Assembly (NCBI GenBank): GCA_025200525.1
Contig: CM045761.1
Location: 41,176,190 to 41,240,189 of the forward strand
Direction of reading: 5' to 3'
DNA from: Camellia lanceoleosa
Taxonomy: Eukaryota > Streptophyta > Magnoliopsida > Ericales > Theaceae
DNA length: 64,000 bases
This document shows positions 32,671 to 47,600 of the stretch, in pieces. The position numbers and the translations under genes are program-made. Within the stretch, counting starts at the first letter, position 1. Each line of letters opens with the position of its first letter. The notes under the pieces were generated by a model. That model did no database searches, had not been told where the DNA came from, and saw only the letters and a list, made by a program, of their open reading frames with translations.

Positions 32671-35600
32671 ATGTCTCTCAAGTTGAATCATCACAGCCTC
32701 GCTTCCTCAAGGTCATAGCCATCTCTCTCTCTCTCTCTCATTTCAAGTTTGTTTTTTTTGGTTGCTGAGTGGGCTAGGGTTCTTAGTAGCTTTTGTGGAA
32801 TTAGTCGTGTTAAATTTTGATATTTTTGGTATAATCTTGTTTGTGGTGGAATTAATAGGATTGTTTGTTTTTCTGATTTTTGATTTATGATGTGTTTGAT
32901 GATTGATGTTAGGAACTGTTTGAATTTAAACTGACAAGTGTAGTTGTGGGCTAATGTAAAATAATGTAGATTTTAGAAGAACTGAAGTAAAATTATATAG
33001 ATTTTGTTCTCTGGAAGACTAATTTATTTTATAAATACTCACAATTTCATGAAATAGTGAGATTTTTCAAAGGTTTCGGGCGGCCAAAATACTAAATCCT
33101 GGAAATTGCATGAAAATGATGAAAAGTTTCAAAATTTTAGGAAGCAAAAGTTAAATTATTTAGATTTTGGATGGACTGCAGTATAATTATATAAATTTTG
33201 AAGAGGCCAAATTGTAATACTCTTTTATAAATATTCAAAATTGCATGGTAAAACTGAGATCTTTCAAAAGTTTGGGGGGTGGCCTCGGCTAGCCACCTCT
33301 ATGCCCACTACTGTGTGGGTTATTGATTTGTGCAATGCCCATACTTGGTGCTCTACCTGGCATACCAATCCTGTGTTTTTTCATTCCTCTTATTGTCATT
33401 TTCTTCACTTGCAATGCATTCATACTGACTTATTCATTTTTGAGATGTTTGTTTTACTAATATTTTACTTCTTAAGTGCCCTCATTTTGGTTGATAAGGC
33501 ATGATTAGTATTCCAGCTGTTTTATAATAATGTCCCTTCTTTTGATAGATATATACTGACATGGATAAGAGATTAAATCTACATTCTCCTAGATCTTATT
33601 TAATTTTAAGTACATTTCTACATAAATTAAAGCATATTATATCTGTATTCATGATGCGTACCCAAATCCCACAAAGCATAAAATTATTCAAAAATTATAA
33701 TGTAATCTCTCTTGACACTTAAAAAATGGACCTAAGAATCCTATATAGGCTATAGAGTATAATAAGAGGAAAGAATTAAATGGAATCTTTATTTCAAAAC
33801 TTAAAACACTCTAATTTAAATTTTTTTATGCTTATTGTTAAAAAAAAAAAAAAAAAAAAAAATTAGTCGTGGAACCATCGGAGCTGATTGGCTTGACCCA
33901 TGTAATATTGAACCATATTTATTTCACTAAAATAGTAATAAATAATTCATGGGTGCAAGTTACTTTTACTTTAAACATACTTTAAGAGATGTATTACGAC
34001 ATTTGTTTGAAGAAAAAAGAGAAAAAGTAAAAATTTGTTGGGTCTGATTGTCCTATTAAAAATCTTTTGATCACCAAAATAACAACAAATCATGCATAGA
34101 TATTGGTTATTTTTGTACTAAATACTCTTACAAATTGTATTATGTCATTTTAATTTAAGAAAAAGATAAAAAAAAAGTACATAACAAATGGTGGAAGTTT
34201 TATGTATGAAGAAGAATACTGCATTATTATCAGATATATGAATGTAAATAAACAAGATTTGTAACTACCAACAAATGTCTGTTTTAATGATCCCAAGTCA
34301 ATATCACTGTACTGACCAGCTAAAATGGTGAAACTAGACTACCCAATAAGTAGCAAATCATGCCTGTAGATTACCAATTGTCTGCAACCCTGAAATTGAC
34401 CTGGTGTGATAAAATATTGATATATCTGCTTGGAGCTCATTCTTGAACTTTGTATTTTCAGGTCTTCGAATGCATTGGTCTCACGAAAACCAATTAGATC
34501 CTCTTTTTCCAACAAAAAGGTTGTTAACTTGGATGGCCTACTATTCAACTGGGGTTATTCAAGGAAAAAACGCCATATAAAGCTTGCTTTATTAGCTGAT
34601 TGGAATTTGAACCTAAGCTGCAGATTGGTTGATTTTAGGAAAAATAGTTTGACCTTTTGTAAATCAAGGACGGGGCAGCTCTTTCCCTTTGCTTCTGCTG
34701 ATGACGGTGTTACTGTCAACGGGAGTCCCCATGCTAATAGTAGCAATGATGTTGATGAAATAAGGGTCAAACTTGATCAATCACTGCAAATTAAAGATTA
34801 TAGCGATGATCTTGTCCAATCATTACATGATGCAGCCAGAGTGTTTGAATTAGCAATTAAAGAACAAAGCTCATCATGGAAACTATCCTGGTTCTCAACC
34901 GCATGGTTTGGTGTAGACAAAAATACATGGGTGAAGGCACTATCTTATCAGGTTTGTCATTAAAATTGTTTATTGAGCTATTGAGCATTATTATGAATGT
35001 TGTATATATATTAATTGTCTATATTTTAGAAATGCATAAAATGCATCACTAAAACATTGTTATGAGTTATCTCTTATGTTACATGGATTTGGGTACGAGT
35101 GTCGTGTGTGGGTGTGGGTGTGGGTATGTATCTAATTGTCTGATTCATTTAATTGCTATGTTCAAGATATGGGGATGTGGAAAATATTCATATTTCTCAC
35201 TGTATTTAAAAAAAAAAATAAAAGTAAAAATTTCTAGGGTAAAATGATGCTCACAAGGTGTCATGGAGAATTTCATGCATAATATGGGAGTTTTATGCTT
35301 AGTTTTATGTTAAACTTGCATCACTAAATATACTTGCTAGGTGAATGTCTAACTACGCATGTCGGATGCATATCCCAAACCCTTACCCAAATGTTGAGTG
35401 TCTGAAATGGGTACTTCATACATTTAGAAGAGTAAATGTAAGATAGGTTATCTCATATTTGTAAGTTTTTTATTGTCCATCCTATGCCAAGGGATATTAC
35501 TTTATGTAGCACGGATACGGATACGGATACGGACACGGACACGTGACACGACACGGACACACCAACACATTAATTTTCAAAAAATGAGGGACATGATATG

Positions 35601-38600
35601 CTAAGGACACGTTAAATATATATATATATATATTTATTTATATAATATACCTCACATATATAAACATTTTTTTTAAATTATGAAAAAAAAAATATAATTT
35701 AACATTTACTTAAAATTTGAACATTATCAAATCACCTTTGCTCACATGACATGGCACACAATCATCCATATTAAAAAAAATATAAATATACATATTTTGA
35801 AATAGTTATTTTGACCATTTAATTGGTTGGTGGATGCTTAGCTATTTTGACCATTTGACTAGTAGGTGAAATGGTTGGTAGGTGACCTTTTGAATGATAG
35901 CATTAACTCTTTTCTTGGAGTAAACAAACATTGGTTACAATGGTTACAACAAGAAGAAAAGAAAGGAGTCCAGATCCAGACTTGAAAGGAAGCTTGGTCT
36001 TCTCTCTCTCTCTCTCTTCTCTGTGTTACAACAAGATGTTTCTACTTTCATCACAGTAGAAGCTTTGTTTTCTTCTCTCTCTCATCCTGTGTTGCAGATG
36101 GATCTCGTTTCAAGTATGTCTCTGAACAGAGGCCATGGAGCTTCGATTTAGGGACTACTCTTTCTCCTTTCTCTCTCTAAGGCTAGGGCTTCAAAAAGCT
36201 TCAGGCGTGTCTCGAACGTGTCGATGAAGTGTCCGGACATGTCTGAGATGAAAAAAGAAAAAAGAAATAAAGGTGACACGTCAAATGGCGTGTTGGATAC
36301 GTGTCTACTACGTGTCGAACGCATGTCGGTGTCCGACACGTGTCAAACTTTGATACGCAGCCTTGGAAGGCGTGTCCAGGCTTCATAGATATTACTCCAC
36401 CTTAATCACCCAGTTCATCTGTACAATTAAAATTCAAGCTTTAGCACACAATTAAACATTGTTGAAAGGAATTAATATTAAAGGAGTGCAACATCATCTA
36501 TACAAATCAACATAAATATGCACTTTTAGGAACTCATCATTTAACATGGGTACTTTTACTCAATTATAGGAACTTTGGACACATGTTCCATACTCATGTC
36601 TGGTGACTCTATTGAGTGTCTGAAATGGATACTTCACTCACATAGAATGTTGGAATGTGTCCCATATCGCCTAAAGTTACCCCATTTGTGCTGATTATAA
36701 GGCTCCAGTTTCCCTTTCCTTAATATCTAGACTTTAAGGAAAAGCGTGGGTTGGGCTTTTCAATTTGGTATCAGAGCTTAGTTGGGTTTGTGACTGGTGT
36801 GTCGTTTGTCCGGTTATTTGATGTTGTGATCTAGGAAGGTATGTTGGAATCTGTCCCACATCACCTGGAGTTGCCCTATCTATTTTGGTTATAGGACTCC
36901 AATTTTCCTCTCCTTAATTGAGGAGAAATGTGGGCTAGCCTTTTCAATTATATGTTAGGATGTGTCCCACATCGCTTGGAGTTGCCCTATCTGTGTTGAT
37001 TATAAGGCTCCAGTTTTCTTCTTGTTAATACTTTGGTTTTAAAGAGAAGTGTGGGTTGGGCTTTTCAGTTTGGTATCAGAGTTTGGTTGGGCCTGTGACT
37101 GGTGTGCCATTTGTTCAGCTACTGTATGTTAGGGTCCAGGAAGGTGTGTTGGCATGTGTCCCACATCATCTGAAGTTGCCCTATCTGTGCTGGTTATAAG
37201 GCTCCAATTTTCCTCTCCTTAATACCTGGGTTTTAAGGAGAAGTGTGGGCTGAACTTTTCAATTTAGAAGAGTCCATATAACATAGGTGGAGAGAATGAC
37301 AATGAGTTGAGATATATCTAATCTTGCATAATCTCTTCCAACGCAGGCTTAGTGCCTTTTTTCTTGTATAGAATTGTTTAGTAATGTATTTTACTGTTTT
37401 TAGTGCTGAAATTTCTTCTTGATACACATCCATAAGCTAGTTAAATCTCATCTATAACTTTTATTTATGATTTGGTGAAGAGTGCCTTGGATTGTGAATC
37501 TTCACCCATTTATACGATTTTGTTTTGGGTAGAGTTTATGACTAATCAGTTCTTCAACATTTCTCTTTATTTTCCTTTTTTATTTATTTATATGCCAAAC
37601 TTTGTTTACGTTGTTGAAAGATTTTCTTCAGGCTTCTGTGTATGCCCTACTGCAAGCAGCAAGTGAGATTTCATCTCGAGGAGATGGAAGAGACAGAGAT
37701 ATTAATATTTTTGTTCAAAGGAGGTACAAAATCTCTTTTATTTTAATTGTAATGGCATGGATTAATGTAGCTGGTTTTCTGATTTGCACAAAAGCATAAC
37801 TTATTAGATCTCATTATTGTAGTCTACTGTTGAAGCCAAGGAGCTCAAATTATCTTCTATTGGATGTTTGGATCTATTGTTTGCTGCAGCTAGTTTTAGT
37901 TTCTATGTGCAATATTTGCTTTTTATGAGCTTTGTTTCTAATAGTTAGCAGGCCATATTCATTTTTGTTTATTTAAATATCTATATTTTCTATAAGTTTG
38001 GTATTGTGAATTTTTTTGTCATCTTAATTTTGAGGTTTTGGCCATGAAGACTTGTGAATTATTTGCCGTAAACCATTCTCACTTATTTCTCTGGTTGACT
38101 TGTTTTCATACTACACTTTAATTATTACTACCCCTTGATATGGGCTTTTTGGTGTTGGTTAACTGCTGTTGCATTACTGCAGTTTGCTACGGCAATCTGG
38201 TCCTCTGGAGAGCGTAATAAGGGAGAAATTATCAACCAAGCAACCTGAAGCTTATGAATGGTTTTGGTCTGATCAAGTCCCTGAAGTGGTGACCACTTTC
38301 ATTGATTATTTTGAAAGCAACCCACGCTTTACTGCTGCCACTGCTGTGTATGTAGTCACCTCATGTTTTTGAACATTAAGGCCTATCGAATGCTTGATGA
38401 ATCTGAAATTACTTTAATTAATGATGTGATTCATTTCTTTACCAGGTCTGGCCAAGGAATGCCCTTCTGTTCGGGGCCTTCAGGCAATGCAAATGACATA
38501 TCACTCCTCATGCTTGCCTTGAGTTGCATTGCAGCAATTGCGAAGCTTGGCCCGACAAAAATTTCTTGCTCACAGTTCTTCTCCATGATACCTGACTTAA

Positions 38601-41600
38601 CTGGTAGATTGATGGAAATGCTGGTTAATTTCATTCCTATACGCCAAGCTTATCGTTCTATAAAGGATATTGGTCTACATAGAGAATTTCTTGTCCATTT
38701 TGGTCCTCGAGCTGCAGCATGTAGGGTGAAAAATGATCGGGAAATGGAAGAGGTTGTATTCTGGGTGAGTCTAGTACAGAAGCAGCTGCAGCGAGCTATA
38801 GATAGGGAGAGAATATGGTCAAGACTCACAACATGTGAAAGCATTGAGGTCAGCACTGAGGTTTTATTTTTATTTTTTTAATTTTTTTTTTCAGCATGTA
38901 AAATTAAATATAACCTGTAGGAATTTTACCCCTGAACAGGTGTTTCATTGATTGAGAGTTTATTAAGGGACCATGTAGCTATGCTTTGTAGTCTTAGAGA
39001 CTAGAGCAACTGTTCTAAGGTGTAAGACCTCGAAATGTGTGAGGTGCCTTGAACGTGAGGCATCAGGCTTCTGCCCATCTTAACTATGAAAGCAAAATAA
39101 TTTAGCATGAGAAAAATTTATCTCAGGTAAAGATATACATGTTACATATCACAAGAAGAGGGATAAGCCAAATCACACAATCACAATCTCAAACTTGTTT
39201 TTGGATGGAAAGATTACATAGATACTTATTAGTTTCCAAAGTTCTAAATCTACTATAGGATTGAAACAAATGAATAGAATACTTTGAATTTTTGACTAAT
39301 AAAACTATTCTTGACACAAAATAGTTGGCATATATACCTATTAAACCAAGAAGCACATACTCTGTCATATGTTTAGCAAATTTTGATATTAATAAAATTT
39401 CCATGATTTCTAAAACTTAATATAATGAAAATCAAGTCTGTCTAGCAGATGTAAGTATATAATACAGAAGAAGACTAAAATGCTAAACTTGATTACACAA
39501 GGTCCTAAGTAAGCCCTGTGTGAAATTTATACTTTACCCTAGTCTTCTTTGTATGCTGTTTTTCAGCTGGGCATCTTCTTGTGGTTGGTTGGTGGAGATA
39601 TATTCCGGGGTAGTATTCATGCAGTTATCATTCTCACAAAAATTTTATCTAATTTTTTACAGACTGAATAGCCCTGAGATTATAGAATTTGACTATGATG
39701 GAAACTGCCAAAACTAAAAAGAGCTCTTGGCAGTTTATTCTGAAGCTCCATTTGTAAATAAAAAATTAATTTAGATGGAGAAATTGCTGATGAAACCACA
39801 CTAGTAAAGTTCCTAATATGATCATTATAAAAAAAATGATTTTGAGAAGTCTGTATGTTTTATAACATAGTGTTGGCATAATATGGAAATAAGAATAAAT
39901 GAAGAATGAAGACATGTCTTATTTCTAGCGGCAGATTTGGAAATGGTGCATGTTTATTCCTTTTATCTATTTAGCTATTGTGCAATTATCATTTTAATGC
40001 TGGGGTAGGTTTAGTTTCTAGAAATGACAATTTTATAGGAGCACTATGGAACATGTGATCATATTAGCTGTACAAGAGATTAAAATATTTTGCTTAATTA
40101 TATATTTTATTAAAAAAATTTCTCATGCAAGTTCTTGCAATGTTTTGATCATGTCCGAGATGTTTTCTAAAAGTCAATGCTGGTATATTTCAGGTGTTGG
40201 AGAGAGATTTAGCTATTTTTGGATTCTTCATTGCCTTAGGGAGAAGCACACAATCCTTTCTATCTGCAAATGGTTTTGATGTTATAGATGAACCTATCGA
40301 GGGCTTCTTAAGGTATAAGTTTTGATATTTAATTTTCGATTAGCTTGATTAGTATTCTTCACTACAATTTAATGATGCAAAATTTTCTTCTCTCTTTAAA
40401 GCAGATACCTTATTGGGGGCAGTGTGTTATACTATCCTCAGCTTTCCTCAATAAGTTCTTATCAACTGTATGTGGAGGTTAGTGTCTCTGAAAATCATAT
40501 AACAAGATATTGTGGTTTAAATCTGATTAGTACATTCATATGATAGGTAGTCTGTGAAGAGCTGGAGTGGCTTCCTTTTTATCCGGGCATTACTAGCACT
40601 TTGAAACGCTTGCATGGCCATAAAAGTAAACAAGAAGGTCACCCAAATCCTGAAGCCATCCCCCAAGCATTAGACGTTTGCTCTCATTGGATTCAGAGCT
40701 TTATTAAGTATAGTAAATGGCTGGAGAACCCTTCTAATGTTAAGGCGACAAGGTTTCTTTCTAGAGGGTATATAAACTTATGCTACCTGATTGATTAAAG
40801 TTAATGAGCTGCACTGCACGTCTTATAATTATCTAAACAGTGTTGTCTATATGTTTACTGTTTTAGGCACAACAAATTGATGGAGTGCATGGATGAACTT
40901 GGGATACGAAAGTAAGTTGAATGAGGCCTTGACCTGATCCCTCTTTCTCTGTGTCTCACATGCACACACACCACAATATGTTACCATTGAAGTTTGTAAT
41001 GTAGTTAATCTAAATCAATAGTAAAGTAATGGAAATCTAAAATGCATAGGGAACTATAAAGATATATATATGCCCATATGTTAATATCGCATCATTGTGG
41101 TGCAAATTCCAATTTACGCTTGAAACTTATGTTTTAAGGCAACATTAATGACAATACAATTAATATAGAGATGCCTGTATGACAATTCATTTGTTTTCCC
41201 ATTATTACAAACTTGTAAAGTTTTTAGAATTGTTGAACTTACAGAATCTAACATATCGTGTTTAAAGCTAATGTGTGTGGGTAGGTGAGGGGGTGTTGGT
41301 GTGGGTATGTAAGAATCTTCGTTTGTTGTCTCCTCCATAGATAAAAAGTTATAAATTGATTCCAAATATCAATTGCTAGCACATACAAATTCATGGGATC
41401 AAACATACCCTAAGTGTATTGATCATATTGGTCGATTAGCTTTTATTTATTTGGTAGGAAAATGTGAAGTGGCAAATGCATGGCTATGAAAATGAGAGTC
41501 ATACTCTGGGGTAAGGGTGAAGGAGAGACTCCCCGGCCTTAAAGATATTTGAGATACCATATACAACATAAAAGGAGTGACAGAAGTTAATTTTAATGAT

Positions 41601-44600
41601 CATGAGAGTGTCCTTTGATTCTGATGATCTCTTGATGTCTTAAAAAGTACTTGTATGTTCTTTTTTATGTAAACACCATGACAGTGAAATTACTATAATT
41701 TTTGAAGTGTCTTCTAGAGTTTCATGCCTTTGAGCACTATTATTTAACGAGGTTGTTAATGTTTATTGGATGAAGCACCATGAGCATCACGACACTAATG
41801 ATACCCATATAAGCTTCAGCTCCTATTTCTGCCAAACCTTTTACCTGCCTTGTTTGAATTATATGCATTTGTGTAGCTTTGTTTTTGTTCTGATTCTTTC
41901 TTTCTGTAGTGAATCAATTGGGATCTGCTAATTTGGATTTATAGTGATTTGGTGGATTCCAACTGCATTTTTGCCGTTGGAATTATATGCATTCGTGTAG
42001 CTTTGTTTTTGTTCTGATTCTTTCTTTCTGTATTGAATCAATTGGGATCTGCTAATTTGGATTTATAGTGATTCGGTGGATTCCAACTGCATTTTTGCTG
42101 AATACTTATACAGGTGTACGATGGGGATATGCCTGTTTTGATCTGCAGTAAATCTTAAGAATTTTAATTTTTTATTGTAATTTTCTAGTTTTTGTCTTAC
42201 AAGAAAAATAACAGTTGCAACAAAAGCTTATTTAAGAAAATGTGATGCAGGAATGAAATGACTGAAGGCAGTGGTAGGCAATCTATTGAGAGGACTGGAT
42301 CTGGAACATATTCACTGATTGAGAAAGAGCTAGATTCTTCCTTTGATAAGGTCACCCTTAAATTGATTTTTTTCCTTGTGTAACACATCAGTCAGAAATG
42401 TTGTAATTGTCTTAGTTTTGGCACCTTAGGTAGTTCCTTTCCATATCCAGTTCAACCTTAAACATCAACATTGGAAACCATCTTACTTAGATTTCCAGAG
42501 GAGAAAGAAGACCTTCACCATTAAAATGACACTGTTAAATCTTGCAAAGGTTATATTTTTGAAGTTGCACATCGGAAGTAGCTATCACATTTTTGAATCC
42601 TTAAGATGTTTGAATTTGCAAGTGGCAACCATGTAGATATTTCCATTCTATTCCTAATGCACCATTTCACTTGTTTTTGGAAACTTTGGGTAGATATTCA
42701 TGCAGTCCATAGGTTTTTTATTGCATTGTTAGCTCCTTCAGTTCCTCTTTTTGATAGAGAGTAACCCCTATCTTCATCTTGTTACTAGTGAAGTTAGGAT
42801 CTCAGCCATCATAATAGGTGGAAGATGAATTAAAAAATAATCAGCGTGTGGGGTTTGTCTCTTGAGCCTAAGTGTGTAAAAGGTTGAAGGAAAGAAGACC
42901 CAGGGAGAGATATTGTGGAGTAGATTGGAGGATCATGAAGGATTGTGGATTAGAGGCTAGGATTACGGGTTCATCAAGGTTGGTTGGCTTGCTTTCAAGG
43001 GAAGACAGCTATTTCTTGACCAATCTTAGAGAGGATGTTTCCCTAACATCCTGGAAAGAAGCATCATATCTGCGACATGCCATGATACACCCCTCCGACG
43101 TATCATTTTCCTGGTGTATGCTGTTTATGGACTTCTTTTTCTTTATATTATATTATTATTTTATTTTATTTTTTTGGATCTGGGCTATATTAGTTGGGCC
43201 CCAGGTATTGGGTTGGTTGCTGTCTAGTTTTGGGTTGGGTTGGATGTAATGAGAATTGTGGGCTGTGGTATGCCTTGTTGGTCAGGTTTTGGTTGGGCAC
43301 CATGGAAACATGTCAATAACTTCGATAATGTCTTTAGTACCTGGTTTTCTCACTCTCTTCAAGGTTTTGTCAAGCTGATAAAAACTTGTGACTCTTATTA
43401 CTTTTTCTCCTGACTTTACTTACAATAGCAAAAATGTTATAAGGTTTCATAATTTAAATAATCAGTTTTGTCACAGTATTCATTGATGACCTTCTATACA
43501 AATCAGTATGGCAATGCAATTCAATATTATACACTGATAGAAAATTACAATATAATCACAAGCATGGTTGTTAGTGTAAGAAATCTTGGAGAAGAGATAT
43601 ATTATTGTATAGATCAATTACAAGGTTGAATCTCTTAATGGAGGTACAAACTAAACATGATAGGAAAGAATCAAAATAGTAAACTCTGTAGTAGGAAACT
43701 CCAAACCTAATTACAGTGAGAAAAAGCTAATGCTAAGTATGTAATGTACATTCACAGTTAGAATCTTATGATCCACAATTCGATTCATATGATTTGATAT
43801 GAGTTTCAATCAAAACGATTCGATTCATGCCATTGAATCTTAAATTGAGTGAATCTTAAAATTTAATTGCGATTCACTACAATTCATTGCAATTTGTTGT
43901 GATATACTACGATTCCAGTTATGTTTCTATAAAGCATTAAATGTCAACATTTTTGCAAAATAAAAATAAGATCAATTAATATACATGACTTTATATGTAT
44001 ATATTCACATATATAATTTAGTTCTATTGATATTTCATTCATTGCGTTGGGCGGCGGATCAGGCTTTAGGTATGTATGTAGAGGGGAAGTAGAAGTGGGG
44101 ATGGTAGGGAACTTCTCTTTGTTCCACTTGCTTGTGATTTTAAAACTATGTGTATATTCATATATACGTATATAAATTATATATTATGTTAAAATAAGGT
44201 GAATCTTATAAATCACAATTTGATACAATGCGGTTCACTAAATCACAATTCGATACAATACGGTTCAGTATTTTATAAAAAAATGATTCACGATTTGATT
44301 TGCAATTTAACAACAATGATCACGAGAAGGATAGAAGCTAATAAAAAATACTCATGAAAAAATGAAATTGGTAAATTGTATAGTGTACAGCATGTAAGAT
44401 AATTACCAAGTTTAATTACAAAAAAATAAAAATAAAATAGAAAGGTTATATGATTAGAAAGTTTGATGCAGCAATACTGCATCGGTGAATTGCAGGGCCG
44501 AACAAGATTTGGATATTAAGTATTTGTAAATGTCCTGCAAGTACAACATTCATTATTATATTTATTGTTAATTGTTCACATGACCAGCTTATATGTTATG

Positions 44601-47600
44601 TCAACAACTCATTTCAACATTTGTGCAGTAAAGTTTTGCATTATGTACACCTGTCAGTTCTCATTTTTGTTTTTATCATTATTCATGATTGGAGTGATGT
44701 TTAGCCCTTATAGATGGGTTTTTCAATTCCGTTATTGTTCCAGGCTTTGTTCTTGCCTTTGTATCTTTAGCATTCCATAAACCTTTCTTATGATGTAATT
44801 TTGAATGACTTTGGCATTTGGCTTTAGGCATTGGAGAGTGTCGAAGATGCCTTGCTAAAGCTAGAGGAGTTACTTCAGGAGCTTCATGTATCAAGCTCTA
44901 GTTCTGGAAAAGAGCAATTAAAAGCTGCTTGTTCTGATCTTGAGAGGATAAGGAGACTCAAGAAAGAAGCTGAATTTCTTGAGGCATCTTTTAGAGCAAA
45001 GGCAGCTTCCCTTCAGCAGGTATGTTTCTGAATTTCATTGAAGGATAACATGCATCCTAGAACTATTTGACTGGCAGGGACTGTATTCTACAGCCTTAGT
45101 TTTCTCCTGACCTAGCATATGTATAAGCTGTCAATTTTTTTTGCAAAGTTCTCTACAGAGGGAAGCTTGTAGAACCAATAGTTGCAACAAGAACAAACAC
45201 GAGCACACTCAAATAAGGGAACACTTCTCTCTATGAGTTAATCACCAAAAACTATATAGCCTAGAGGCTTGCACCCAAATTTGTAATAATAAGAGAAATC
45301 CAAAGTCAACTAGGTAACACCACAAAAGGCAATTCCTTGTTAATTAAGCTAAAATAAAGAAGGGGTAGTGATAATTCTACGTACTGGTTTGATGGATCCA
45401 CACAAATGTATGACATTCGACATATTTGTCATCATAATTGATCATGTTTATCTTCTTCTTTTCCTCTCTTCTCAAGAAGTTGCCCTCTCCCTTTATCTCT
45501 CATCCTCTTCCCTTTCCTATCTCTTATCAGCTTGCCTCTCTCTCATCCTTTTTTTTCCTTCTCTCTCCCTCTCTGTATCTTACTTGTCCCAACCATAAAT
45601 TGACGACCATGTCTCATTGTCTCTCCATAATTATTTGCATTCTCATTATATTTTCATAGAGCAGATCCACTTGAATTAGAAGGAAGTTGAGTAAGATTTG
45701 ATTATATTGGAAAAATAAAAAGAAAATGATGCGGAATCCATTCCAACGAGGTCGATGATAGTCTCCAGGAGAATGTTGTTGGCATTGCTGAATGTGATGA
45801 AGTTTGCCCAACTTTATGCAGAGGTAGGACGAGCAGCCACCGAGGATGGAGAGGTGTTGTGATTGTTGGATTTTCTATCTCTCTAAACAGTTTTTCTTCA
45901 ACCAAGCCCTCTCTTGTCTCTGTGCCATAGACCAAAAACAAATGTCTCTGCACTAAACCTCTTGCAAAAATCAAATTGATAGTTTAAATGGGAATTGGCT
46001 ACCCTGCAGTTGCGATTACTTAGGAAAGAAAAAGAAGACAGCAGAAAAGAGTGAAAACAAATGACAGATACAGAAAAGGACGGGTGAGATGAGAGAGAAA
46101 AGGAGTCATGTTAGTTGTGAGGGCTAAAATGTCTTGTGAAATAAATTTCCGTGGATCCATCAAATTGTTTCGTGGCATTATCACCACCCTAATAAAAAAT
46201 TACAAAAAATAACAAATTTGAGTTGAGTTCAAATTTGGATACTAGAAATTTAAGGAAACATGCCAAAACCAAGGAGAACCAAAACAGAATTTTCTAGACA
46301 AAAGAAACTGTAAAAATAAAACTTTCCTAAAATGGCAAGATCTCAAAATTGAGGGCCATAACAATGGAATTTGCTCTAAAAGTGCCTTAGATCACGGAGA
46401 AACAGTGAGTCTTGATCATTGAGCCGTTCCAATTGAACATGGGCCTTTCGAAGCTAATTTGCCAACATTATGCTGTGCACTTATTTACTGTTTTGCCACA
46501 CTGATCCAAATGCTCTTAATATGTCAAAACAAGACAATCTGCATCTGTTCTGTTGTGCACATGTTGAAAATAGTTAACTTCTATTTTTTATGTAGTTTTG
46601 ATCCGAGAGATTGCTCGAATTGTAGAGATATATTTTTTTTCTTGCTATTACAAACAAATTAAATATCAAAAATTAAAATTTTGTAATTATGAATGCCAAA
46701 TATGTCCCCATTGCATGAATCAAAATAATAGTTACTGCACATTACCTATACAAAAAATTATATACCAAATATGGGAGATAATTAAGCGTATGTTTTTGTT
46801 GTGAATGCATAAAAAATAGAATTACTCCCTTCATGTTGTCTTGTCTACGTAACTGACCAAATAATGATACATTCTTTAGTACAAAAGTAAACATCATCTA
46901 TTGTTTTTCCAAAATTTGGCCTAGTTTCCTTTTTGGATCATGGGGCTATTCGAATTGATTCATGCACAATAAGAAGTCTCTGCAGATCTGATCAACTTTT
47001 ACTTCACCACCATTATTTCATGTCAGCCACTGCACTATGTAATATTTCACGTGCCAGAGTAGAATCAATTTAGTGTTCTTCATGCATCATTCATCATTCT
47101 TGTCCTACTCTCTTAGGACAGTTATTGGACACTTGTACAACTTCACAAAAACTATGTCAGGCTGACTACCTATGCTAACAATCAAATTAGATCTCTATCT
47201 TTAACTTCCTCATAAAATTTCAATAGATGGAGTAATCTTTTTATAATGAAAAGTAATTTCAACAAAGGAGGACTCTGTCCACAAAATCTCTTTGTGGAGC
47301 ATTTTGAAAGCTAGTTTTCCTCTGTTCCATCATTTCTTCATTATAAAGAAACCTTTATGGAATATTTGAAGGTTCACAATTGCCTCATGGAATCTCCATA
47401 TGAGCTGCCTTGCAATTGCCTATCTGTGCTGCCCGTTTATAAAGTACTTCAGATTGTTTGCTATGGCTGTATGGGAGTTTGGGAAAGTTTGAGGTGTCAC
47501 TTCTAAACATTATAGCTATGTTAGTTGCAGATGGCAGAATATGTTGTAGTGCATCAGCAATATGACCTGGAAATGTGATTTTCTCCAGTGCACTGAGCAG

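Noticed and set aside
32535..32768. 77-codon frame at the start of the LETM1-like gene
   Set aside because: Its phase does not match exon 2. The ATG at 32671 in another frame gives an in-phase splice.
36148..36386. Frames of about 60 codons on the - strand in intron 2
   Set aside because: They fall in the GACACG-rich end of a MULE-like element and are repeat translations.
42872..43249. 125-codon frame in intron 10
   Set aside because: There is no recognised domain and the C-terminus is a T-rich low-complexity translation. It lies within a well-supported intron.
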